Positions 1-6,833 of a stretch of DNA of 8,112 nucleotides are shown here, in pieces. Within the stretch, counting starts at the first letter, position 1. Each line of letters starts with the position of its first letter. This DNA is from Pseudomonadales bacterium (GTDB lineage: Bacteria; Pseudomonadota; Gammaproteobacteria; Pseudomonadales; Azotimanducaceae). The notes beneath the pieces are model-generated. The model searched no databases and had not been told where the DNA came from. It saw only the letters and a program-made list of their open reading frames with translations. A program made the position numbers and the translations under genes. The stretch is taken from assembly GCA_021295935.1 (NCBI GenBank), contig JAGWBL010000038.1, positions 1 through 8,112 of the forward strand, written 5' to 3'.

Positions 1-267
1 TCACAATTCAAGTGCCTGTCTGCAATTCTCCACGTTCAGGGATGCTCAAGATCGAGCCTCCATACCCTTGGCCGTTAAGCGGGTGTCGATGCACGTCTTC
101 CAAGGTGAACGAACGCGGACGGGGTTCGGAGGAAGAGACAACCGTTGGGTCACCGCCACGGGGACAAACCTTGGCATCGTCTTCAACACCTTGGCTTCAG
201 GTCATGAGCATTCTACTTGTTGTCGACTAGAGTCCGACACTCTGTTAGGGCAGGAGGACCCCCCGCG
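1..267. other. Unassigned DNA upstream of IS remnant
   Basis: No gene is supported here. The open frames on both strands are short, overlap each other and match no family I recognise. The plus-strand frame running through 68-340 contains a phrase, FQGERTRTGFGGRDN, that looks protein-like, but I cannot place it. The stretch may be flanking DNA of the IS remnant that follows, or part of another decayed gene that begins outside the window. Confidence 0.4.
252..257 (+). promoter_or_regulatory. Strong ribosome binding site of IS3 orfA
   Basis: AGGAGG lies ten bases before the ATG at 268. It is a near-perfect anti-16S match and sets the original orfA start. The gene it serves is broken, so the site now drives at most a 39-residue peptide. 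Confidence 0.6.
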
Positions 268-540
268 ATGGGAGTCAGACAATGCAGCGACGAGGTCAGT
301 GCCGCGGTTCCGTGCGCTGTTCGCGAGGGTCGTCCGATAGATGCAGTGGCAGAGGACTGCGACATAGGCACGCCGACGACGGCTTAAGCCTGATTGAGGC
401 CAGCGCAAGCGGCGAGCGCATGTCCGGAGGACTTCCTCGTGCCGTTGCGGATGGCACGTGAGATCTGGAGTCTCAGAAGACCTCGCCTCGCTGGAAAAGT
501 CGGCGGATTGGTTCTCCCAGCGAACCCGGGCGGGTTCCAA
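268..540 (+). pseudogene. IS3-family OrfA (helix-turn-helix) pseudogene
   Basis: In functional IS3 elements OrfA binds DNA and forms the N-terminal part of the OrfAB transposase. From the ATG at 268 the frame reads 39 codons to a TAA at 385-387. Within it, SDEVSAAVPCAVREGRPIDA followed by VAEDCDIGT matches the usual pattern of a charged N-terminus, then VREGRPIxxVAxxLGIGxSTL, which is the HTH of this family. The frame is lost just where the recognition helix would end. In the next frame, about 464-540, SLEKSADWFSQRTR resembles the OrfA C-terminal motif (ILKKASAFFAxx) of the leucine-zipper end. The two pieces are separated by unrecognisable, stop-containing sequence. The assignment rests on motif memory only. 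Confidence 0.65.
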
Positions 541-608
541 GCGGCGTACGAGCTGATGCAGGACGGTTGCACGCGGCGGGGGTGGCGGCCAGCTTGATCT
601 TGCGCCTG

Positions 609-978
609 CAAACTGCGAGGCTGATGCTGGATGGGCTGAAGTCCGAGACGCTCCGTCGCCGTCCTGGTGCGGGTCGAGTGGTGCACTCGGATCACGAATG
701 CCAGCGCTCCTCGAACGCCTTTCGGGCGGGTGCTTGCCAGACACGGCTTTCGGCTGTCGATGAGTCGTATCGGCGGCTGCTTTGAAAACGCAGTTGCCCA
801 ACCCGTGTTCTCCCACCGCAAACGGGAGGCGTTGACGGCGATCCCAGACAACGTCGAGGATCCTCTCCGTCTCTTGTCAAGCTGCTTCGATGGACTGGTA
901 CAGCAGCGCGTCCACACTCTGAATAGAGAAACCTGTATCCATTGAAGTTGGAACGAAGGCCGGCCGGAGCCTAGGTGA
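609..978 (+). pseudogene. IS3-family transposase OrfB, C-terminal half, frameshifted
   Basis: OrfB is the DDE catalytic subunit of IS3 transposases. The frame at 612-722 gives TARLMLDGLKSETLRRRPGA followed by VVHSDHECQ, equivalent to the TAxLVLDALxMAxxRRRPxxGLxHHSDxGxQ stretch that carries the second catalytic Asp (codon 690-692). A one-base shift near 722-727 moves the reading to RVLARHGFRLSMSRIGGCFE then NAVAQ, equivalent to SMSRxGxCxDNAVAE. The third catalytic residue, normally Glu, is Gln (CAA, 799-801), with the D-x35-E spacing otherwise kept once the extra base is discounted. Near 893-907 a second shift splits DWYSS from RVHTLNR, which matches DWYNxxRxHSTLGY. A TGA at 943-945 interrupts the tail, and a terminal TGA lies at 976-978. 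The first half of OrfB, with the first catalytic Asp, was not found. Confidence 0.8.
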
Positions 979-1023
979 GTCGGAATGGAAGGGTCCCACA
1001 GACCCGGGGAGTCGCTGAGTCCT

Positions 1024-1044
1024 CCCGGGGCCTTCCGGCCCGGG
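1024..1044. other. GC-rich stem-loop between IS remnant and mnmH
   Basis: The left arm CCCGGGGCC (1024-1032) pairs with GGCCCGGG (1037-1044) around a TTCC loop, with one bulged G, giving about eight base pairs. It sits between the plus-strand IS remnant and the 3' end of minus-strand mnmH, where a terminator would be expected. No T-run follows on either strand, so intrinsic termination is not shown. A smaller hairpin, GGGTC-CCACA-GACCC, lies just upstream at 991-1005. Confidence 0.35.
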
Positions 1045-1113
1045 AATGCAGTGCCTTATGTAATGTCTCGGCATCCATATGAATCAATCACTTGGACGAA
1101 TCAACCGTCGAAT

Positions 1114-2220
1114 TCAAGATTGCCGCACTCGACGATCCCGTTTCTGCAATTCGTTTGTCGCAAGGTTCGCCTTTCGATTCACCGATTGTTCGAGCCAATG
1201 GGACACTTCATGGCGGCTGCCGCTGAACACGATCCGGGACCGTTTCTTGTCGAGCTGGTAGTCGTACATCGCGTCGTAGTACCTTTCAAGCAGAACGGCT
1301 ATCCAACGCCGATGGAGACATTCTGCCTCGCATTGGTACGCATCCTGCATCTGAGCGCGCAAGACCCGATGCAGTTCGCCTCCGAGTCTCCGTTCGATCC
1401 GATCCAGCGATGCGAGCATTGATTCCGCGTGGCTTGACCGCACGTATTGCCGATACGTCAGGTCGATTCGTTCCTCCATGGGAGCCTCTATCACGACCAC
1501 AGGCGCGATTGCCATGGCAGCACGGAAATCAGCCGGAATGGCGAGTCGACCGATGTTCCGACTTTCGTCCTCGACAAGAATGCTCGAAGCAACGTCAGCT
1601 CGCAGAATGCTCCGGACCAAGCGGGCATCAAAGCTGACTGGAGGCGGCTGGGGCGATGCAAGCCCCCCGAACGCCGAACCTCTGTGCGCTGCAAGATTCT
1701 CCAGATCGATGGCATTGTGATCCCGTTTCAGCAATTCGGTCTTGCCCACTCCGGTGCGTCCAGACAGTACCAGAATCGGCAGGCGCTCGGCTTGCTCCAG
1801 TACCGCCAGACAGAATCGTCGCAACGCCTTCGAGCCCCCTGCCAGAACCGGCACTTGAACGCCTGCTTCCGAAAGCCACGCCTGCGCGATCCGAGAACGC
1901 AACCCGCCACGCCAACAACAAAGCACCGCCGAGCGGTTGGTTTCAACAAACTCCAGCCAGTTCCCAACTCGGCGCTCGCGCTCATCGCCCGAAACCAATC
2001 GCATGCCGAGTGCGTACGCCTGTTCGCGTCCCTTCCGCTTGAAGCAAAGCCCTACTTCGGCCCGCTCATCGTCGGTAAGGATCGGGAAGTTGCGAGCGGA
2101 AGGCACCGCCCCCAGCGCAAACTCCGACGGAGAGCGGACATCGAGCACGGGACGGTCTGAACTCAGCAATCCGCGGTAGTGAGCGACGGTCCCATCCGTC
2201 TCGTCCACATTCGGGATCAT
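1114..2220 (-). CDS. mnmH: tRNA 2-selenouridine synthase MnmH/SelU
   Basis: This family replaces the sulfur of 2-thiouridine at wobble position 34 of tRNA-Lys, -Glu and -Gln with selenium, using selenophosphate from SelD, through an S-geranylated intermediate. At 368 residues it is the usual length (E. coli YbbB, about 364). An N-terminal rhodanese domain spans roughly residues 15-135, with LDVRSPSEFALGAVPSARNFP near 26-46 and the active-site loop CCWRGGLRSR at 101-110. Cys102 matches the catalytic Cys of the CWRGG motif. A P-loop domain follows with GRTGVGKT at 154-161, then the family-specific LAAHRGSAFG (176-185) and EDESRNIG (217-224). The ATG overlaps the stop of the upstream TPR gene as ATGA (2217-2220), which points to co-transcription and translational coupling; no strong ribosome binding site is seen. 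selD is not in the window, so selenation rather than geranylation alone cannot be confirmed. Confidence 0.95.
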   Translation of the reverse strand: MIPNVDETDGTVAHYRGLLSSDRPVLDVRSPSEFALGAVPSARNFPILTDDERAEVGLCFKRKGREQAYALGMRLVSGDERERRVGNWLEFVETNRSAVLCCWRGGLRSRIAQAWLSEAGVQVPVLAGGSKALRRFCLAVLEQAERLPILVLSGRTGVGKTELLKRDHNAIDLENLAAHRGSAFGGLASPQPPPVSFDARLVRSILRADVASSILVEDESRNIGRLAIPADFRAAMAIAPVVVIEAPMEERIDLTYRQYVRSSHAESMLASLDRIERRLGGELHRVLRAQMQDAYQCEAECLHRRWIAVLLERYYDAMYDYQLDKKRSRIVFSGSRHEVSHWLEQSVNRKANLATNELQKRDRRVRQS

Positions 2221-3929
2221 GGGACCGCGTCGATGACCGCCTGCCTCTCTTCGAACGCTGCCAAGCGCTCCTGGAGTTCAGTCAACATGCCCTCCGGGTA
2301 TCCCTCGCGAGCAGCGATGGCAATCGCCCTGCGCTGCAGCTTCACTGCCTCGGCGAAGCTCCCAAGCGCCGCGTGGATGGCCGCCAGAGTGTCGATGTAC
2401 GCTGGACTGGACCCCGCGTCCTCATCGTTGTTCATCATCGGCACCATGATGCGCAACGCGAAACGCGGATTGCGCAGTCGCTCGTGGTGAGTCACCGCCA
2501 GCGTCCAAGCGATGTTGTTCACCAACTCGGGATCGTCGGGATCAAGCCGCGCCGCGCGCCTGAAGTGGGACCGGGCCTTGCGGAAACTCTGATCTACGTA
2601 CGCGCCGCGCGCGTACATCTGTGCCAGCAACACCAGAAGATCCGCATCGTTCCTCGCTGCCGACTTCAACCACTTCACGGCGAGATCCGCCACCTCGGAT
2701 TGCCTCTCCGTCGGCGCGTAGCGAGCCAAGGCGGACGTCGAGGGCAGCGCGTACCCGTACGCATCGGGCAGCAGCAGCTGTTTGGCAAGAGTTCGTTGTT
2801 CCGAAGTTGGAGGATCGTTCAGTTGGTCACCAATCATCGCATCCGCTCTCGAACGATCGATGGCGCCGAACGTACCCCCCGCAAGGTGAAGGGCCATTTC
2901 CAGCGCCGCTGCTCTGTTGCCGCGATTTGCGGCAAGCTCCAACAGAACCAAGCCTTCCGCCCCCGAACCGTCTTCAATAAAGCTCGAGAAGTGAAAGTGC
3001 GCAAGCTCCCGCATGGCGCTGTCGTACCCGCTGGCGCTCGCCTGATAAAGGTGATGCACCGCGGAATCCAGCAACTCCTTCCTGCCGTCGCCTGCGGTCT
3101 GCGATGCCACGCCGCGATACGCGCGAGCGAGAAGTGGATCCACGAGTGCGTTGTCGGATGCACGTGCGGGTTCCAGCACTCGCAGCGCATCGGCCGGCCG
3201 ACCGTCCTGCAACAAGACCTGCCCCATGGTCAGCCTGGCGGTCGTGTCGCCCATCTGCATCATCATTCCAAGCAATCCCGGTCGGAGCCCTGACGCTTGG
3301 TGTTGAGCGGCCCTTTCTTCCATGCGCTCCATGACTCTCCTGTACGGCGTAAGATCGAAGTACTGGTAGGTCAGTGGCTTGCCGTCACGCAAGACCGAAA
3401 TCCGTGCGAGGAAAGTGCTTTCCTCGCCAATGGTGTAGATGGAACCGATGGACTTGCCGCCTCCATGTTCGACAAGCGCCCGCGCTTCGGCGACGGAATG
3501 CGCACGGTACGGAGAAGATTCAGAGCCTGAGCGTCCCTTCGACATGGCGGTGGCGATCAGGTCGACCTGCACGCGATGTTCGTCAGCTTGGTCCGATTCC
3601 ACAAACTCGTAGTACCGCAGCGCCGCGAGCTGACCCACAAGGTTTACTTGGGACAGGTCCAGGATGGCCGAAGAGAGCGGACCCAGACGAAGGGGAGCTT
3701 CGTCCAGCAAAGCGATTGCCTGCCGCTCGAACTCCGAGACACGGACCAGCTGCAGTCCGTAGTCGCCGGAGATGAAATCATGCCGCAACTTGGCGACGTC
3801 AGAAACCGGATCCACCGTCGCTTCGACGGTTGGCCGAGTCTCTGCATCCGCCCAGAATCCTGCCCAGGGTGAAAGCAGGAACATTCCAACCGCCGTGCCT
3901 GCGGACTTCATCCTGAACATGAATCGCAT
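2217..3929 (-). CDS. Secreted TPR/Sel1-like repeat protein, function unknown
   Basis: The protein has 570 residues from the ATG at 3929. An N-terminal signal peptide is likely: basic residues (RFMFRMK), a hydrophobic stretch (AVGMFLLSPWAGFW), and a plausible cleavage after ADA at residue 29. It is therefore probably periplasmic or envelope-associated. Residues about 230-275 and 285-360 are alpha-helical, Ala-rich and Sel1/TPR-like (for example LAANRGNRAAALEMALHLAG). Residues about 465-545 look like TPRs: DPDDPELVNNIAWTLA, then AYIDTLAAIHAALGSFAEAV and a further repeat helix. No catalytic motif is visible; such repeats usually bind proteins. The N-terminal 200 residues match no domain I recognise. 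Start choice is uncertain: an ATG eight codons in (3909-3911 on the plus strand) would leave a more typical signal peptide beginning MKSAG. It is the first gene of a two-gene operon with mnmH; the functional link is unknown. Confidence 0.85.
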   Translation of the reverse strand: MRFMFRMKSAGTAVGMFLLSPWAGFWADAETRPTVEATVDPVSDVAKLRHDFISGDYGLQLVRVSEFERQAIALLDEAPLRLGPLSSAILDLSQVNLVGQLAALRYYEFVESDQADEHRVQVDLIATAMSKGRSGSESSPYRAHSVAEARALVEHGGGKSIGSIYTIGEESTFLARISVLRDGKPLTYQYFDLTPYRRVMERMEERAAQHQASGLRPGLLGMMMQMGDTTARLTMGQVLLQDGRPADALRVLEPARASDNALVDPLLARAYRGVASQTAGDGRKELLDSAVHHLYQASASGYDSAMRELAHFHFSSFIEDGSGAEGLVLLELAANRGNRAAALEMALHLAGGTFGAIDRSRADAMIGDQLNDPPTSEQRTLAKQLLLPDAYGYALPSTSALARYAPTERQSEVADLAVKWLKSAARNDADLLVLLAQMYARGAYVDQSFRKARSHFRRAARLDPDDPELVNNIAWTLAVTHHERLRNPRFALRIMVPMMNNDEDAGSSPAYIDTLAAIHAALGSFAEAVKLQRRAIAIAAREGYPEGMLTELQERLAAFEERQAVIDAVP

Positions 3930-4008
3930 TCTAAGAGAACCACCAACGCTCGTGTTGTTATGATGATCGTCGTCTACGTTCGGTCGCCACGGCCTGCACG
4001 AGAGTCAC

Positions 4009-4665
4009 ATGCTGCAAACCAGCAACCAGATTCCGCCTCCTGAAGAAGCCCTTCCCGGCAGGCCGGAACCTCTGCCCCTGAGAAATGCACATTTCCTGAC
4101 CGGCCGAGCGCTCAGGCCCCCGTTTCCGGAGGGGAGCGAGAAGTTCCTTGCGGGCATGGGTTGTTTTTGGGGTGCGGAACGGCTGTTCTCGAAGATTCCG
4201 GGCGTGCTGGTGACTGCCGTCGGCTATTCCGGTGGTCACACACCCAATCCGACATACGAAGAGGTCTGTTCGGGGCTCACGGGTCACGCAGAGGTCGTGC
4301 TGGTGGTGTACCGACCGGTACAGTTGGAGTTCAACTCGCTCCTGCAGGTCTTTTGGGAGTCTCACGATCCCACCCAAGGCATGAGACAAGGCAACGATGT
4401 CGGAACGCAGTACCGTTCGGCGCTCTATCTCTTCTCCGAGGAGCAGGAGCAACTGGCGCGTGAATCGAGACTGCTCTACCAATCGCAACTCTCGGGTTCG
4501 GGCCTCTCCGAGATCACCACAGAGATCTCGCGCGAGAGAGCGTTCTATTACGCGGAGGACTACCATCAGCAGTACCTGGCGAAGATTCCGCACGGGTACT
4601 GCGGATTGGTGGGAACTGGCGTGGCATGCGACCTGATGTCCGAACACGAGACGGAAACAACCTAG
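4009..4665 (+). CDS. msrA: Peptide-methionine (S)-S-oxide reductase MsrA
   Basis: MsrA reduces the S-epimer of methionine sulfoxide, free or in proteins, with electrons from thioredoxin, and so repairs oxidative damage in the cytoplasm. The 218-residue product carries the catalytic motif GMGCFWGAE with Cys52, followed by family blocks VGYSGGHTPNPTYEEVCSGL, TGHAEVVLVVYRP, FWESHDPTQGMRQGNDVGTQ and YRSALY. The C-terminus, HGYCGLVGTGVACDL, supplies two recycling cysteines, Cys198 and Cys207, as in the three-cysteine E. coli-type enzyme (Cys51/198/206). The N-terminal 40 residues are the longer extension of that class, with no signal peptide. It is transcribed away from the TPR-mnmH pair across a 79-base gap. 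A TATGAT box at 3959-3964 is a possible -10 element, but I see no good -35 partner. The ribosome binding site is weak (GAGAG just upstream). Confidence 0.96.
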   Translation: MLQTSNQIPPPEEALPGRPEPLPLRNAHFLTGRALRPPFPEGSEKFLAGMGCFWGAERLFSKIPGVLVTAVGYSGGHTPNPTYEEVCSGLTGHAEVVLVVYRPVQLEFNSLLQVFWESHDPTQGMRQGNDVGTQYRSALYLFSEEQEQLARESRLLYQSQLSGSGLSEITTEISRERAFYYAEDYHQQYLAKIPHGYCGLVGTGVACDLMSEHETETT

Positions 4666-4676
4666 CTCCCGCTAGG
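4661..4676. other. Small perfect hairpin at the msrA stop codon
   Basis: CCTAGC (4661-4666), loop TCCC, GCTAGG (4671-4676) form a six-base-pair perfect hairpin that includes the msrA TAG stop. It lacks a following T-run, so it may only weakly affect termination or mRNA stability, or may be chance. Confidence 0.3.
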
Positions 4677-4735
4677 GTGCTGCCACTCCGGACTCAGCCC
4701 GCCCCGTTCCCCGAGCGGTTCTGGCCGCCGATGCC

Positions 4736-6056
4736 GTGACGCGCATTGGCGTAGCAGCAGGAATCGAATTCGGGAAGAGCAGTTCCGTCGCCGCTGCGTT
4801 CGACGAGAGCAGTCCGCAACCGATGCTGTTGGAGCGCAATCAGCACGTGACTTTCTCTGCAACACAATGCCAGCCGGGAGTCTGAGAAAGCCATCGGGCA
4901 GATCGCAATCGACGCGTACGTGCGAGACAATTCTGGCCGCAAGTTTGGGCTCAGCTCCGACGTCATTGCAACCGAGGCTGCGCCGATGGCTGACACTCCG
5001 GGAAACACAGGCACCGTGCCTTCCGAGCGACCATTGACATGCAGGGCGAGCCAAGATTGGGTCACGACCTTCCGGAACGGTTGTTCCGGGAGCGTGAAGA
5101 GACTGCAGGGACAGGACAATGTCAAGACTCTCGACGTGGTTGGTCGTCCCTGACGCAAGGTCGCAATGGTGACAACGATCCTCAATCAGATGGTGGGTGG
5201 TTCACGTTCGAGGCGGCACGGAAGCCAACCGGGCTGCTTGTACTGGCCAGGCAGTTGAGTTCAATGGTGAAGGCGCCGGCACGCGTCGACTCGGCGTGGC
5301 TCGACTCACGGTGGCGATCCAATGCACCGGACTCGCAGACTCCGCGGCGTCTCGTGAGCCCGTTGCGGCCACCAACAGCTACCTGGTCTCCGATCTGTCC
5401 AGAATCGAGGAAGAGGCACTGGCATTCGATGTCGGCGGAGGCACGCTCGATATCTTGATCGCAAGGCGGTTCACCAATGGACAGATTCGTGTCATCGCAA
5501 TCCACGGGATACCGCTTGGCGATCACAATGATCAACGGGTCATCGAAACCCTCCTCACTCCGTCGCTTGGCGCAAGCGGGTCCCGTACCCGGCGAGGCGA
5601 GCATCGACTCATCGAGCTTCCCTTTCCGATCGACCGTTGCCGATGCACTACCGCGTCGCAAGCTCCGAAACCGGCGCGCAACGCACGTTCAAGAGATTGT
5701 TCGAGGTGAATCAACGAGAGTAAGGGCACGAGATCATCGAGCAGGCAAGAGCCCTGAAGGCCTCGTTCTCAAACTACGTGTCGCACGTGCTCGACATCCC
5801 AAGAGTAGGCGTCCGACTTCACGTCGAGGGGTCGGTCCTGGAGGAACGATTCAAAGGCATGTTGCGGCGGATACAACGCGGAACAACGTTACTGCGCGAC
5901 TCCGCGTGATCGAGATCAGAAGGCATCGACCTCGTGCTTCGGCTGGGCGATTCTTCAAGTAGCCCCGTTGTGGAGCGGTTTCTCAAGAGACATTCTTGCG
6001 ATCGAATCATTGTGTTCGACCCGTTCCCCATCATTGCATAGAGACTGGCGATATCG
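4736..6056 (+). pseudogene. YegD-like Hsp70 family protein, degraded pseudogene
   Basis: The remains of an Hsp70/actin-fold ATPase can be followed in order across three frames. From a GTG at 4736, GIEFGKSSSVAAAFDESSPQ (about 4760-4820) corresponds to the phosphate-1 motif GIDFGTTNSxVAV; TGA follows at 4883-4885. The frame from 4878 gives AIGQIAIDAYVRDNSGRKF and, later, VVGRP before TGA at 5151-5153. The frame used from 5197 has EEEALAFDVGGGTLDILIAR (phosphate-2 motif, about 5410-5463) and VIAIHGIPLGDHNDQRVIE, matching VLATxGxxLGGDDFDxRL. From about 5640 a third frame carries EIIEQARALKASFSNY (VExAKxxLS), EGSVLEERFKGML (TRxxFExxL) and IDLVLRLGDSSSSPVVERFL with DRIIVFDPFPIIA (GGSS adenosine motif), interrupted by TAA 5721-5723, TGA 5907-5909 and TAG 6039-6041. 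The span of about 440 codons fits E. coli YegD (about 450). Active-site positions have drifted (KSSS for TTNS, GDSS for GGSS). This is decay rather than one sequencing error. Confidence 0.85.
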
Positions 6057-6174
6057 CACTTCTTCAGAATCGCTCCGGGCCGCACCATGGAACGGTGCAA
6101 GTCTTCGCACCGGTTGCTGGCCGTCGCAGCACGTCGCCATCCGGGCGGTGTCGAGCCTGCTCCTTGATCAAGTC

Positions 6175-6780
6175 TCACCGCCAACCATCCGTGGTGGTTG
6201 CGGTGCGCAGTTGGTCTACCAGCTTGTCGATGACTCGGAGTGTTAGCCCCCAGATCCAATGACCGTCAGGCAATAAGACTCCAGGTACCGCCACGTCCCT
6301 CCCATCCCAATGCATGGTCCTTTCGATCCGTGCTCGTCTGTCCGCAAGCGATTCCAAGGGCACCCAGAACGCGTCCGCGACTTCCCGGTTCAGGCGCAGG
6401 GACGTTCGCCTGAAGCTCCCGAACGCGCAAGGGAAGACGTCAAGGTTCAAAGCCTCGTCGCGTCGACTGGTCTTTTCTACAGGTAGACGACCCAGGAACT
6501 CCGCATCCCCGAGATCCAGTCCTGTCTCTTCGAACGTCTCGCGTTCCGCGGCGACCCGAACGTTGATGTCGCTCTCTTCGACGTGACCGCCGGGAAACGA
6601 GACTTGGCCTGACCAAGGATCGCTCTCGTGTTCCGACCTCAGGATGAAGAGCATCTCCAGTCCCTGGCATCCTTCCCGAACGACGACTGCTACCGCAGCT
6701 TGGCGACAACAGTGGACACCCGAAACGGATGGGACCCTCGCAGCCTTCACCGCTGCCCTGAAATCGTCAAGGGTGAACAT
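6175..6780 (-). CDS. NUDIX hydrolase, CoA pyrophosphatase (NudL) type
   Basis: Enzymes of this type hydrolyse CoA or acyl-CoA to 3',5'-ADP and (acyl-)phosphopantetheine, using divalent metal. With the start at 6780 the product has 201 residues. The stretch MLFILRSEHESDPWSGQVSF then PGG (about 43-65) matches the CoA-type signature LLxxRsxxLrxHxGqvxFPGG that precedes the Nudix box. The box reads GHVEESD (65-71) and AERETFEETGL (78-88), keeping the REUxEExGU metal-binding Glu84 and Glu85; Asp replaces the first box Glu, as is normal in this subfamily. Possible starts are ATG 6780 (MFTLDDF), ATG 6792 and TTG 6801. I prefer 6780 because AGG lies just upstream and the sequence begins like family N-termini, but 6792 remains possible. 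It is divergent from the thioesterase gene, with about 53 bases between starts. The exact substrate is inferred from the signature only. Confidence 0.88.
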   Translation of the reverse strand: MFTLDDFRAAVKAARVPSVSGVHCCRQAAVAVVVREGCQGLEMLFILRSEHESDPWSGQVSFPGGHVEESDINVRVAAERETFEETGLDLGDAEFLGRLPVEKTSRRDEALNLDVFPCAFGSFRRTSLRLNREVADAFWVPLESLADRRARIERTMHWDGRDVAVPGVLLPDGHWIWGLTLRVIDKLVDQLRTATTTDGWR

Positions 6781-6833
6781 GCTGCCTATCATAGGAAGCA
6801 ATCGCCACCGGATCCGGAGAGACGACGCCCACC

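Larger units (their letters stand above)
268..978 (+). mobile_element. Decayed IS3-family insertion sequence remnant
   Basis: The remnant keeps the IS3 gene order on the plus strand: an orfA helix-turn-helix start, an orfA C-terminal scrap, then the catalytic half of orfB. At about 0.7 kb it is clearly shorter than a full IS3 element (usually 1.2-1.5 kb), and the N-terminal half of orfB is largely missing, so an internal deletion is likely. The rest carries frameshifts and stop codons, so it cannot transpose on its own. The outer ends are uncertain. A short inverted match, TCCGAC at 233-238 and GTCGGA at 979-984, just outside the two reading frames, is a candidate for the terminal inverted repeats. 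I did not find a clear target-site duplication. Confidence 0.75.

Noticed and set aside
202..816. Long minus-strand open frame (204 codons) opposite the IS remnant
   Set aside because: It is rich in Arg/Ser/Pro with no recognisable domain, and it lies opposite well-supported IS3 orfA/orfB motifs on the plus strand. It is a shadow of G+C-rich sequence.
1024..1044. Rho-independent terminator
   Set aside because: The stem is GC-rich but no T-run follows on either strand, so it is listed only as a stem-loop.
1447..2160. Plus-strand open frame of 237 codons
   Set aside because: It is antisense to mnmH, whose rhodanese and P-loop motifs are unambiguous. Its own composition is unlike a real protein and no motif is seen.
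2373..3293. Plus-strand open frame of 306 codons
   Set aside because: It is antisense to the TPR protein, Arg/His/Gln-rich, and without domain signatures; the minus strand has a signal peptide and TPR-like repeats.
3958..4647. Minus-strand open frame of 229 codons
   Set aside because: It is the antisense shadow of msrA, which has all catalytic and recycling cysteines and is full length.
5182..5661. Minus-strand open frame of 159 codons
   Set aside because: It lies opposite the Hsp70 pseudogene segment with FDVGGGTLD; no independent motif supports it.
5197..5709. Intact small gene encoding an Hsp70-like domain
   Set aside because: The frame is open for 170 codons and contains the GGGTLD motif, but its start and end are unrelated to Hsp70 and the missing parts occur in other frames on both sides. 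It is a fragment of the pseudogene.
5819..6259. Minus-strand open frame of 146 codons partly overlapping the NUDIX gene 3' end
   Set aside because: It overlaps the C-terminal Hsp70 fragments and the NUDIX coding sequence and has an Arg/Ser-rich shadow composition.
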